From contig NC_084807.1 of NCBI RefSeq assembly GCF_963583255.1, positions 25,612,381-25,676,380 on the forward strand: a stretch of 64,000 nucleotides of DNA. Reading direction: 5' to 3'. The notes beneath the pieces were generated by a model. The model saw only the letters and a program-made list of their open reading frames with translations. It was not told the DNA's origin and searched no databases. This DNA comes from Pyrus communis. Taxonomy: Eukaryota; Streptophyta; Magnoliopsida; Rosales; Rosaceae. The translations under genes and the position numbers were made by a program. This document shows positions 23,000 through 34,332 of this stretch, in pieces (positions within the stretch are counted from its first letter, which is position 1; each line of letters starts with the position of its first letter).

Positions 23000-23375
23000 G
23001 TATATCCAATGATATCATGGACGGCAAACGAGCGATTAATGGCTGTTTGGCATTTAATTTGATGTCATGGTAGTAACGGTACTCCGAAATCTTTGATATA
23101 TTTGCTTTTAGCTACAAAACTACTAGAACTCCGAAAATTGCTTATGAAAATAAAAATATTGACTAGATTTGAATTTGTATAATCTACGTCTTCACTACAC
23201 ATTGTTGTTTCGCTCGTGTTCTACAGTTGACGCTAGCTAGAAGGTCACAGCAAGAAGCAGAGGAGGCTAACTATTACAGAAATCTGTTTATTCAAAAGCA
23301 TTAGTAAAAACACACATTGAAATTAATTCACGCAAAAAAAAAAAATAATAATAATACAGTGAAGGATTTACAGTG
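23000..23375. other. intergenic, no gene
   Basis: Ordinary AT-rich sequence with an A/TAA-rich run at 23333-23355. Confidence 0.5.
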
Positions 23376-23640
23376 GTGGCAGCCACACTACAACAATAGG
23401 GTTCTCACCCTATGGAGTTTTATATTGGCTTTTGTGTTACCGGTTGTGACCGCTCGATGGAGAGAACATTTTCTGCTATGAATAAAAATACCATTGTGTA
23501 ACAAAATAGAAGATTAATGGTTGAGCGATAGCAGGCTTGTTTGCAATGAGAGAGATATTTTTGCTTTTATTGATAATAAATCTATATATGCGATGTTTTC
23601 ATAGCATAAAACTTCGCTGACAACAATTGTAACTTGTTTG
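23376..23640 (+). pseudogene. hAT transposase C-terminal remnant
   Basis: Conceptual translation with frameshifts gives an ERTFSAMN motif preceded by a VxPVxxxS-like context and followed by a degraded SRLLAMREI-like tail. This is the pattern of the hAT dimerisation domain of zinc-finger-MYM/TTF-type transposases. Stops and frame changes make it non-functional. No full element borders could be fixed. Confidence 0.55.
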
Positions 23641-23677
23641 TGTTAATAAATTATGAATGACATTAATATTTTCTCAT

Positions 23678-24640
23678 ATCTAAAAGAATTTGGATGTCTA
23701 CATTTTTTTGGAAAACCTTTACCCTTCTAAATTTTGCGCCTCTCCCGACAATTCCTAGCTTTGCCACTACTTTAGTCAACTCCAAGTCCTAGTGGTTCTT
23801 GTCCATGATATCAATATCCCTACTGTAAACGGTGACTTCAATATAAGCTACACTCAGTCTAACAAAAAGTTTGTATAGAGAATATAAATGCATGAAAAAT
23901 GGCAGTGGTTGTGTTTGTATTGCCGAACGGATGATACTGGAATACCTAAACCCAAGTCAAGCTCCTTTAGTCCACAAAAACAAAAGTTTAGAATACAATA
24001 ATGTTTGCATATAGACTGGAGAAACGACATACCGCCGGCCAGGAAGGTGCAGTGAAAGAGAGGAAAAGAGGAAAGAAACGAACACGAAATGACAAAGATT
24101 ATCAAATAGATTATAACAATGATTTCTTAGCGGTGATTACAGCTATTCAACTACCAATGATGCGTTATTTTAGGTTGAAACATGGAAGCATCTGAGAAGT
24201 AACATGTCAACAATCATTACACAATAATATTGTCTAATATTGTCTAATATCTAAAAGAATTTGGATGTCTACATGTTTTGGAATTTTTTACCCTTATAAA
24301 TTTCGTGCCTCTTCCAACAATTTCTAGCTTCTCCGTTGCTTCAGTCAATTCCAAGTCCTAGTGGTTCTTGTCTATGATATAAATATCCCCATTGTAAATG
24401 GTAACTTCAATATAAGCTACACTCAGTATAACATAAAGTGTGTAAGGGGAGATATATGTATGAAAAAATGGCAATGGTTGTATATGTGTTGACGAACGGA
24501 TGGTACTGGAATACCTAAACCCAAGTCAAGCTCCTTCAGTCCACAAAAACAAAAAGTTTATAATATAATAATGTTTGCAGCGAAACGACATACCGCCGGC
24601 CGGGAAGGTGCAATGAAAAAGAAAGGAAAAAAGGAAATAA
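23678..24640. repeat. tandem duplication, period about 556 bp
   Basis: From ATCTAAAAGAATTTGGATGT (about 23678) the sequence runs in parallel with a second copy from about 24247: the same CTAGTGGTTCTTGTC, TATAAGCTACACTCAGT, CAAGTCAAGCTCCTT and ACGACATACCGCCGGCC words in the same order. The copies differ by many substitutions and small indels. No conserved open frame. Confidence 0.85.
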
Positions 24641-25690
24641 ACGAACAAGAAAGAACGAACTATCCAATATATTATAACAATGACTTCTTAGGTTGAAATC
24701 TAGAAGCATTCAAGAAGTAGCATAGTAATAACCACACAATAAACAAAAGTGATTAGAGAAAAGAACCAAATGTGAAAGGATAATTAAAAACAGTTATGCA
24801 AGATTGGCGGTAAATGACTACTATTTACAAGATTTGAATTTAGGATCATGATCTACTCGATCGTTGTATCAACTATTAAGTGGTGTTCTAATATAATTTT
24901 TAGGAATTTCAAGGAGGGATATGGGGGTGGATCATTTTTTTCTAAATTCGACGGTACAAAGAGGAATTTTATTAATAACAGAAAAAATAAGTTACATAAA
25001 GAGGTGGAGCATATAATAGACCCAAATTAACCATATTTAGGCTCCACTGCTAAGAACTATTGCAAAATGCGCATTAGGATTAAACTTCTAGCACAAAGTA
25101 ATTACCCTGTGAACTCCATCCTTTGACGCCAAGCCTCCAAACTCAGTCCGATATGTTGCAGCTAGTTTAGATACTTGTCCCCTGCATGTTACAGAATCAC
25201 AAGAGCGAGCTTACAAAACTGCAGTTTTTACTCCTGGTTATTGCAAATGAAAATACAGATTGGTGCTAGCAATTACGAAATCTCTCCAATTGGATTCCTT
25301 AATTTTTTCAAAATCTTTTAAATTAATTTCTAATTGAATACACGTTGAATGTTGTAAACTTCTTTAAAATTGTAATTGAATACAACCGGATTTCTAAATA
25401 TTTTAATAAACTATCTTAAAATTTTTATTGAATACTTTAAATTTTAGATAATCATTTAAAATTCTATTGTATACATTTAGATTCATTAAAAAAAATTAAA
25501 AATTTTCAAAATCCCATTTGAATGCATCACACTTAATAAATTGTACATTACATTATGTCATGACAGAATTAGTCACACAAGGAAAGAGATACAACCAAAT
25601 AGGGAATACCAAGGTATTGTGCACATTAGCTCATGCCTCCGGATTCTGCATATCAGGTCGGGTTCCGAAGTTCGGATGCGGCTCACACTC
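24641..25690. other. intergenic, no supported gene
   Basis: AT-rich. A minus-strand segment at about 25070-25185 has an acceptor-like border and a 30-codon open frame ending in a stop, but I do not recognise it and no partner exon fits its phase. Confidence 0.4.
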
Positions 25691-25703
25691 CCTCTCTTTT
25701 ACA

Positions 25704-25733
25704 AAACCCTAGCAAAACCTCGGCCCTATAAAT
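25704..25733 (+). promoter_or_regulatory. telo-box plus TATA box
   Basis: AAACCCTAG at 25704-25712 and TATAAAT at 25727-25733, followed from about 25760 by a pyrimidine-rich leader (CTCCTTTCTCTTCCC). This layout is common at plant ribosomal-protein and snoRNA-host promoters. It faces the structured element and snoRNA candidate downstream. Confidence 0.6.
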
Positions 25734-25802
25734 CCCTTCCACATCCGCCGCAGGAGGCACCCAAATGCTCCTTTCTCTTCCCTTTCACACACTAATCCCT
25801 CG

Positions 25803-25882
25803 CAGAGGCGATGGGATTCCCAGTTGCTTCTCCGTCGGAGAAACCTTTCCAACTGCTCCATCTTTTTGCACCATCGCCTCTG
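25803..25882 (+). ncRNA. nested-stem structured element, possible RNA
   Basis: A perfect 12-bp outer stem (CAGAGGCGATGG 25803-25814 with 25871-25882) encloses a 6-bp stem (CAGTTG 25821-25826 with CAACTG 25850-25855), which encloses TTCTCC-GTC-GGAGAA (25828-25842). It lies about 70 bases downstream of the TATA box. I do not recognise it as a known snRNA, SRP, RNase P or H/ACA RNA. A short ATG frame (25811, 31 codons) overlaps it. It could also be a strongly folded 5' leader. Confidence 0.45.
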
Positions 25883-26017
25883 TTTCTTTTTTATTTATTT
25901 ACTTAATTATTTGAGCAATTTCCTTTATCCTTGCTATTCATATTTCAGATTTTCAGCTTGGTTTTTTATCCGAAAAATAAAATCAAAGTGTATGGTTTTT
26001 TTGCAATTTTGTTGGGT

Positions 26018-26110
26018 AAGGCCGGTGATGATCAAAACATATTTTGCCTACATTGCTTGATTATCTCATTTTATTGAGATAATGACAAAATCATATGTAT
26101 CTGAGGCCTT
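26018..26110 (+). ncRNA. candidate C/D-box snoRNA
   Basis: A 93-nt candidate with box C GTGATGA (26025-26031), box D CTGA (26101-26104) and a perfect 6-bp terminal stem AAGGCC/GGCCTT immediately outside the boxes. A possible D'/C' pair (TTGA then ATAATGA, around 26075-26084) lies inside. C/D snoRNAs guide 2'-O-methylation of rRNA or snRNA. The guide upstream of box D would be near AAATCATATGTA; I could not match it to a target from memory. It lies about 290 bases downstream of a telo-box/TATA promoter with no clear protein frame between, so the host may be non-coding. Confidence 0.6.
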
Positions 26111-27239
26111 CCTGGAACAACGAGCTTTATTTTATTTTTCATTTTTTGGGTAAAATGTAAGAAGGTGTCAGTGTTTCAAATCTTGATATTTCAAGAAACT
26201 GAAAATTTTTAAATTTCAATTAAAATGATAGACTTTGTTGATATTTTCGATATATCAGTTAAATAGTGGAGAAATTTTTAATTTTGTCTGAAAATATCAA
26301 ATTTTGTTCGACGCAGCGCATATTTTGATATTTTCACCAATATTAATATTTTAAACAATGACAATTCTTAGAAATACAGGAATCCATGTCCTTTTCATAC
26401 ATAAATAAATAAATGGTTAAGAAATGTATATATCAGAAAAATAAGAGCCAAGATTCGAACCTGGATGAAAACTCTTAATCGTAAGACTTTTTGTAGTGAG
26501 CCACACAGGACGACTTGATAGATTATGATGAAATAAGCAATTTAGATGTACTACTTACGTTGTGCAGTGCCCATACTCGATAAACAATTAGTGCACATAA
26601 TGTGGTTATCTGATTTGTGGGGAATGATGATGCTCACCGCTTAATTTTGTCATTGGATCAGTTTAAGTTTTGAAATTTGTGAAGTGGACAAATACAAATT
26701 TTGATTGAAGCGCGATTGCTATAATATATACTTCCTTGACCACTTCAAGACAAATCGATCTTAAGAAGATCATTGCTTACTCCTCAATAGCCATATGAAT
26801 CTGGTGACTATTGGTATAATAATAATAAATATGGTAGCGAGAAAAAATGCACCAGTGACTTGTAGTTTAGAGAGACACTCTCAAACTTAAATAATAATTT
26901 TCATGCTTTCCAACAACACAAAAAATTTATAACTAATGTTTCGTGGTTAATTTTTCTTCTTCCAACCTCCCTCATCTAAAAAATACATTGTGAGTTGTTC
27001 AGTGTTTAATATATCAATATCAATGAAAATATCAATATGCAAATTTGTGGAATGTCTACGGATATATAAAATATTGATATTGGTTGTTTTTGATCGACAT
27101 GATGAAAATTTAAAATGAAACTTTAGGAATTGTCTAACATTGGTTTGGACGAAATATATGAATTTCTCTGATAGTTTACAGATGTGTCAAAAATAGCAAC
27201 AATATTGGTCGATTTTAGCCTAAACTTAAAAGTTTCTCT
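26111..27239. other. intergenic AT-rich, no gene
   Basis: Contains repeated GATATTTTC / AATATCAA words (26190-26350 and 27000-27080), some in opposite orientation. A minus-strand tRNA-like stretch with a B-box-like GGTTCGAATCTT at about 26450-26465 may be an old SINE. Confidence 0.45.
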
Positions 27240-27999
27240 TGTATGAGGTAGGGTTGGTTCGGGTTGGGATCCCGAATCGAAACCTCCTACCCGAATCCCA
27301 AACCAAAACATGTCGGGATGAGATTTTATATCCCAAAACCGAACCGAAACTGTTCACTTCCTGAAATTTGGGATTCCCGAAATTGTTTTGGGATTTTCAA
27401 GTCACTTCGGGATTGGGCCTTGAAGCCCAAAATGTTGGGCTTTTTAAACTTTTTACAATTTTAAGTTCTTCAAACAGTAAGCCCACTCATTTTTCAAGAA
27501 AAGAAAAAAAAATTAACAATTGCAAGCTTACAGCCCACTGCCCATAGCCCACCTATTTCACAATCACATAAATTCAAATCAATCAAAGTTCACCACAATC
27601 TCATCTCATAATTTCAATTTTCATACCAAGCAAGCAACGACTAACAAGTTAAGCTTAAGTTCACAATTGTCTACCAAACTAGTTAATTAAAAGTGCATGC
27701 AACCAAAATGAAATAAGTTAAGGTTTACAAACCAAACTTCCGAATGAATTTAGATTAAGTTACAAACCAAAAGCAAGACATATGGGCCACTTGAATCACA
27801 ATATATTAGTTGTAAATTCCATAGCTAAATGCCACTTCACATTGCCATGTCTGTGACTATTTTCCCACCGTAATCCGAAACCCCCCACACCCACCCACCC
27901 TAAATGATCTAAACTGATTTGAGCAACTGCTACTGGCCATAGGCTGCAGAAATCAGGGAGGAAAATACATGGCTAATGGGACCAAAAGAAAAACAATAC

Positions 28000-28333
28000 C
28001 TGATAGGGTGACATGTATCTTCCTTCTGGTGGAGGTGGGATCCCATGTCTCTCCAGCTCGTCATGCGGGATTGGGCGCCTGGTTACCAAGATAACTAAAA
28101 GGTAAAGAGTCGGTACATCCAATTCACCGCAAGTTTACGAAATATATTACATAATTAAAAAGTTAGGGATACAGGGGAGCTCGAAATGGTTTTTCTCGTC
28201 CTCCAAAACGAAGCTGTCCAGATTCCTTCTTACCACAGAAACCACCTCCTGGTAAAACAATAAAATCACATGAACTAGACCTCTATAGGCATATGCAAAC
28301 TGAAGGTAGAAGAATGGTGAGCTTCCTGCAAAA
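28000..28333 (-). pseudogene. SNRNP35: U11/U12 snRNP 35 kDa protein (minor spliceosome) fragment
   Basis: U11/U12-35K is a U11-associated protein of the minor spliceosome. Two exons are clear and phase-compatible: 28248-28173 ([22 protein letters not shown]) and 28078-28000 (RPIPHDELERHGIPPPPEGR). A less certain earlier piece near 28333-28300 starts EAHHS. The N-terminal RRM and the C-terminal RS-like tail are absent, so this is a fragment. A CT-rich segment upstream with a GTAAGG donor (about 28835-29060, minus) could be the old leader exon. The intron between the two exons starts GTATCCCTAA, close to a U12-type donor. It lies between hAT-like ends and next to a SINE. Confidence 0.68.
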
Positions 28334-28371
28334 CAAGCAACTAATCTAAGCACATCATGGACACGTTATGA

Positions 28372-28373
<2 letters not shown>

Positions 28374-28403
<30 letters not shown>

Positions 28404-28516
28404 CACCCCAACCTACACACACACACACACACCAGGTTTCGAACCTGGGACCTAGAACTACCCCTTACCCACGCCCTCACCAAAACCCTCACCACTAGGC
28501 TATTCCTAGTGGCTTT
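28374..28516 (-). mobile_element. tRNA-derived SINE with target duplication
   Basis: Read on the minus strand: TAGCCTAGTGGTGAGGG (A-box-like), GGTTCGAAACC (B box), a GT-rich segment, then a 30-base A tail. Flanked by GGACACGTTATGAC (28359-28372) and GGACACGTTATAAC (28517-28530), a 14-bp duplication with one mismatch. All hallmarks of LINE-mobilised SINE insertion are present. Confidence 0.9.
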
Positions 28517-29799
28517 GGACACGTTATAACTTATGCAGATCATAATTTCACATTGGAGCACCTTATATGCACGCTGCACCTTATATGAAAATAAATGCAT
28601 ATACAAATTCGCGCACCCCACCCACCCTAATCTTAATCTGAATGATCCCACAAATTCGTGCACCCACCCTCCCAAAGGCATGCAGGTCCTGCGCTGCACC
28701 CACCCCAATTCGAAACCCACAGTCCTCAAACCCTCACACATTCGACAAAATACTAAGAAATCAAGTTAATTAACATGAAATATGACCCTAAACACTAAAG
28801 AACAAAAACCCAGTGAAAATCAGAACCCTTACCTGGATTTTGGGACTCAATTGGTCTCGGATTCTCCTTTTCCTGTGTCTCTGTGTGTGTGTTCGGCTGG
28901 ATGAGCACCGTTGAAGTGGACAGAGTATGGGAGGAACGGCGTGACTCAATGGAGGAGCAGCAAGACTCGAATCGATGGAGGAGCGAGCAGTGGGAGCACG
29001 AGCAGCATTCGGGAGATTGAGAGAGTGAGCGATTGAGAGAGCTTGTGAGGATAACAAATGACCTAACTCAATGGACGGTTGGATTAGATCTTAAAACCAA
29101 TCCAACAGTCCAAGTAATTTCTAATTATAAATTATAAATAAATAAATATATATATATATATATAAAATATTCGGTTTAGTTCAGGATTACCAAACGCTTT
29201 CAAAATTGTGGCCGAATCCCAAACGGAAACTTTCTGGATGGATTCGATTTCGAGTACCGAATTTTTCGGGAAATTCAGTTCGGGCATTTTTTAGTTAAAT
29301 TTCAGGACGGTTCGGGATTTTCGGGAAAAAATTCCACTCCAAGTATTATTATTTTTTATTTTTTTAATGTTTTCATCGCAGAAATTTTAAACATTAGAGT
29401 TTCTTTATCTTGTCCTCAGGAATAAATATTTCTCAATCCGGCAAGTGGTTCTCCAAGATGACTTGAAGGAGAAGATCGACACCTATGAAAATTGAAATTG
29501 GTGATATTATATGTATTTATACGATGCCATTGCCCTTCTCTTTTCTTTTTTGGTCCGTGAGGGAAGCCATGCCGTTCCCAAATGTGAGTGAAGTCGTGCC
29601 ATTGCCAAGGTGAGTGAAACCATGAGCAGTGGAGGTCATGGGTAAACCCATATGCAATGGTGGATTCAAGAAAAATTATTCAAAGCGTCATATTTAGAAG
29701 TTCACAACATTTCCTAGATATATGATAACCCTAAAAATTAAATCATAGTTTTATCATTCATAATTTATAGAACAAATAACAATATAAGTTATAATTGTC

Positions 29800-30020
29800 C
29801 ACAACATGTTTTCAGTATAAATCAAGATGCTATTACTCAACCCCCATTAGATTACACATTGAACTTTCACAATATTTATAGCAGAAAAAGCTCTCTCCAT
29901 TGAAGTAGTAGGAACCGGTAGAATCAAAACCAATGTAATTAGTAACACACATGATTATATACTATGTTCCTCCCCATCTCCACCATTTTATATTTGCAAG
30001 ACTATCGATTCCTTTCAATT
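29800..30020 (-). pseudogene. hAT transposase C-terminal remnant inside the hAT element
   Basis: Minus-strand translation gives a KMVEMGRN-like stretch, then after a frame change VLILPVPTTSMERAFSAI, the core of the hAT dimerisation domain. Stops follow and the frame is broken. It confirms that the surrounding 14-bp inverted ends belong to a hAT element. Confidence 0.7.
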
Positions 30021-30195
30021 GAGAAAATTCACCACTTGAACACATATACAGCAAGAATATAATGCCCAATTTGATATTTTTTTTTAAAATATAATAAGAA
30101 CAGCAACTCTTCATTAAGGCATGTTATCAAATAGTTAGAGGGCATGTTGAAGGGCAATTCCAACCTTCAAAAAGGCAGCCCCCAAGTTATCTATG

Positions 30196-30667
30196 TGTAA
30201 GATTAAACTAGACTTAAAAGATTAATACACTAGCCAAGAACACAAGGATTAATCAACCAAATCACAATCCTTAAATTATGTATGTAATATAAGTGCAAGA
30301 ACTGCAGCAATTATACCAACACATACCTGCAGACACGTTCATGGATAAGAAGCCATGAAAACCTGCACACAACCTTCTCCTCTTTGCAAAACTCAATGCT
30401 CTCCAAGTTATAGATAATTGGAACAATAAGAGCGTGTTTTTGTGAGAGCAGGGGCTCGTGGTTTTTATACTACAAAATATGGATTACCCTATAATAATCC
30501 TACAAGGAATACAAGAACAAATCCTTGTACGAGTTCTAATCTTAAGCTTATCAACACAGAGTTTCAATCCAAACCAAAGTCGAATTAACTCTCATAAACA
30601 TATTAAGACTTCTTTATAGCAATCTGAGACAACAAGGATTATTACCAAACCGTATGAATCACACTCA
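30196..30667 (-). repeat. 3' LTR of the LARD-like element
   Basis: TGTAAG...CACTCA on the plus strand. It aligns end to end with 33786-34258. Confidence 0.85.
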
Positions 30668-33600
30668 TACTCTACCATTCTCCCACTTGAGTATGATTCA
30701 TAACAGTGAATAATCATCTCAAATTCAATATAAAGGTGATCACATACGTCATTCTTCAACACACTGGTACATAGACACAACCAGCTTACATAAACCAAAA
30801 CAATGAATTTATAATTGTCTCTGCAACACAAAATACAGATTTAACTTACAAACCACAATTCTAGTTCATGTTCATAGCAATGTATATATCTAAGATCAAG
30901 AGTAAACCAAGACGTCTACTCCTACTCATATAACCCAAAATTTATATAAAAAATACCAAACATTCTTGACAATAGAGTGTCAACATAAAATTATTCATGA
31001 TTGTATGAATAGCACAATTATATCAATCAACAGCTTTATCATATCACCAAATCTTTTGGATAACAAAAGCTTAACCTCACATACAACTTACCTATGCATT
31101 TTAAAGTATTGAACTTAAGAATCTTTTCTGTTACATCGTAGAATTAACTCAAAAGTCACAACATACTTAATTTGCACTTTGTAATTATGTGAACCAATAA
31201 AGCAAAACCAAACCAAACCAATTTGCTCCCACTTTTCTAGGCCATGCTTAACACAACCAAGTTAAGTACAAGTTAATAGCAACTATATTAACTAAAAAAT
31301 CATTCCAATACAATGAATGGCTAATCAGAATCCATATGAAAACCAAATTCGTTTCCTTTTGAATGCTAACCGATATAATAATTGCTTCAATAAAACCATA
31401 AACTAGTTTTAAGCATCCAAATGAATTATAATGGCCGGCCTAAATACTCTTGGCCTTATGCTTACATTCGAACATATGATTCTCCCACTTAAGCATAAGC
31501 AGAATGTATTGCATATTCTCAATTCAGTCATATACACCTAAACCATTATGCAAATAGTCTATGTATCAAAAGATAGTCTCAATCCATTCGGAAAAACTTA
31601 TCTCACATAAAACCAAAATCACCAGTTTCAACAATGATCAAAATCAGAATAGCAAGCACAATATTTTTGCATTCAATTTGATCCTAACTAGTTCAATATC
31701 CATCGAGTAAGATCAACCAAATTTTGATAATGTCTGGATATATATCACAACAATGTCTTGATTAAAACGAGATAATCAAGACCACTATTTCTTCTGGAGA
31801 ACTCAAAGTTCATCTTCCTCCGTATTTGTGATTTCAACCAAAACATAATAGCGGAAGCATGCATCACAAATGAAATAAAAAATATACATATATAATAAGC
31901 ATGCATCTTAAACTCCATGATTTTCACAATACAATAAGCACAGGCTTCTTCATGAATTCATAAGTTAAATCAATATGCATTCGGCAATGTCAATTTGTGT
32001 TGTACAAAAATAGACAACAACTCACATAAGCTAATTTGTTTATCATCCTTGTATATGGATGACACAAGCAAATTCTCAAAATTTATAGCTTGACATATAT
32101 AATCATACAAGTAAATTTTTAAGGCTAAGATCAATATATATTGCCACAAAATCTAATTTGGGTCAACTAATGAAAATAAGATCGTTACAAAATAAAACCC
32201 AAATTACACCAATGTATACAGATCCGCCATATATGGACAATAACGATTCTACCCAAAACATATCTCACATATATATATGTTCATTCATATGTTCATATAT
32301 TTTATTGTATGCATGCATCAATATGCAACGTATATGCACGAATGTTATCTCCATGTACATATTCAATTAGCAAGAAATTCCCTACATGACACTCGAACCA
32401 AAACTGATGCATTTAGTTTATGTATCATAAATAGGAACAATGCCATCCAAATTCCATTACTTTAATATTTAGAACCACTTAGTCATTAAGCATATATACT
32501 TGCCAACATTCATTTAGACAATACCAATTTATGGAGTACACGTGCAGTCAAAATGATTCCATCCCAAATTGATATTCATCATATATGTCCCAACACCAAA
32601 CAGACAAAAGAGAACAATAGGTGTTGTATATGAACAAGTTTTATCCTCCACCAAGACCAATTTTTAATCATAACCATAGACTCTTTAAAAATAGAAGAGT
32701 ATATATATAGACCAAATGCTACACTAATTTATTTATTTATTTATTTTTATGCAGCAAAAGATGATTTCAAACATCTCACATAAATCACAAGTTGGCATCT
32801 ATATAGGGATTTCGAGTTTAATCATGCGTTCACAATATATATAAATAAACAGTCATACTCAAAATAACAAAAGCCCTAATTCATCATGCTCTAACTCATC
32901 ACACTATAATCATGCATAAAGAGAACAATTAATCATGCGTGAAATAGTGGATTGAATTACCCGAATGCATCACTGGACCCATATTCGTCAACCAAATGCA
33001 CTTCCTCTGCTCCAAATCAACGAAACAAATTATCCATCAATGCTCGAGACCCATCCATGTGGATTGCCATCACCAAATTTATCGGCCAGAATCCCGTCGA
33101 CACCAATTCCCAGAGAAGGACAATTCTCATTCAGATTTCAATAAAACAAGAGAAAACAATAGAACAACGAGCGAGTTAACGTCAATATGTGATCTGACCC
33201 AACTCTCAGATCATATAAATATGAAGGACTAGACGTATATTCTCAATATGCAGATAACATGATCTTTGTTCAATGGTTCTTAATAACACAATTAGCATAT
33301 CAGAATACAAGTTTATTCATTACACTAATAATACAAGGAGGATTAATAAACCAAAATTCTCTCAATCTACAGACATCATAACCATCACAGCGGAAGCAAT
33401 AATTTCGAAAATCAGAATTATGATGTTTAAGAGAGATGTATACTGCTAAATTACTTTACTTATCATCAAATAAGCAAGCATGAAAAAGTTCTCTCAACCC
33501 CAGATTGAGAAACACGGGTTTCTCCCCTTCCAAACTGACAACGGTAAAAATTTAAAAATAATGAAACTCTCTAGCTTCTGCCTTTTATGCAGCCAACAGT

Positions 33601-33785
33601 CAAAATTAAACCAAAGTTATACCTTAAACGATGTCATATCACTTGTCTTTAAAACCAATTGAACAAATTTGTCCTCCAAACCAATTCACTATTGTTTTTT
33701 TTTTTTTTTTTTCTTTCTTTTACAGATTTTAGGAACCAATTTTTGATCGAATTTAGTTGTTAAATTCAATGGCTCTGATACCACA

Positions 33786-34258
33786 TGTAAGATTAAACTA
33801 GACTTAAAAAGATTAATACACTAGCCAGGAACACAAGGATTAATCAACCAAATCAAAATCCTTAAATTATGTATGTAATATAAGTGCAAGAACTGCAGCA
33901 ATTATACCAACACATACCTGCAGACACGTTCATGGATAAGAAACCATGAAAACCTGCACACAACCTTCTCCTCTCTGCAAAATTCGATGCTCTCCAAGTT
34001 ATAGGTAATTGGAACAATAAGAGCGTATTTTTGTGAGAGCAGGGGCTTGTGGTTTTTATACTACAAAATCTGGATTACCCTATAATAATCCTACAAGGAA
34101 TACAAGAACAAATCCTTGTACAAGTTCTATTCTTAAGCTTATCAACACATAGTTTCAATCCAAACCAAAGTCGAATTAACTCTCATAAACATATTAAGAC
34201 TTCTCTATGGCAATATGAGACAACAAGGATTATTACCAATCCGTATGAATCACACTCA
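33786..34258 (-). repeat. 5' LTR of the LARD-like element
   Basis: Adjacent to the primer-binding site, so it is the 5' LTR of a minus-strand element. Confidence 0.85.
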
Positions 34259-34332
34259 TACTACTAGAGATTCAGAATTTGAGGGGTCAGATGACCCCCT
34301 TGCCCCTTAATGGATCCACCAGTGGCCATATG

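Larger units (their letters stand above)
27240..29345. mobile_element. possible hAT (Ac-like) element bracketing a gene fragment
   Basis: The two ends (27245-27430 and about 29170-29340) are rich in GGTTCGG, CGGGATT, CCCGAA and GGGATTTTCGGG words in opposite orientations, as in the subterminal regions of Ac-like hAT elements. Between them lies a fragment of the U11/U12-35K gene. No clean 8-bp target duplication was found, so this is an inference from composition and symmetry. Confidence 0.35.
30196..34258 (-). mobile_element. non-autonomous LTR element (LARD-like)
   Basis: Two LTRs of about 472 bp (30196-30667 and 33786-34258) surround 3.1 kb without any gag-pol similarity. On the minus strand a tRNA-Met-type primer site (TGGTATCAGAGCC, 33771-33783) lies two bases from the right-hand LTR, and a purine tract (AAGTGGGAGAATGG, about 30674-30688) borders the left-hand LTR. 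The LTRs differ at roughly 18 positions by eye. No matching 5-bp flank was found. It must move with proteins from another element. Confidence 0.82.
29655..34324. mobile_element. hAT element containing a nested LTR element
   Basis: Ends CAATGGTGGATTCA (29655) and the inverse of CACTGGTGGATCCA (34324) form a 14-bp imperfect terminal repeat. The flanks CCCATATG (29647-29654) and GCCATATG (34325-34332) are an 8-bp target duplication with one mismatch, as expected for hAT. The right end also carries GGGGTCAGATGACCCCC, typical of TTF-type hAT elements. About 4.06 kb of the 4.67 kb is a later LTR element. Confidence 0.8.

Noticed and set aside
25100..25190. Minus-strand exon-like segment following the U11/U12-35K fragment
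   Set aside because: Its reading frame does not join in phase to the 35K exons and resembles no known part of that protein.
26440..26530. tRNA-like B-box sequence
   Set aside because: No convincing tRNA cloverleaf and no target duplication. At best an old SINE, mentioned only in the regional entry.
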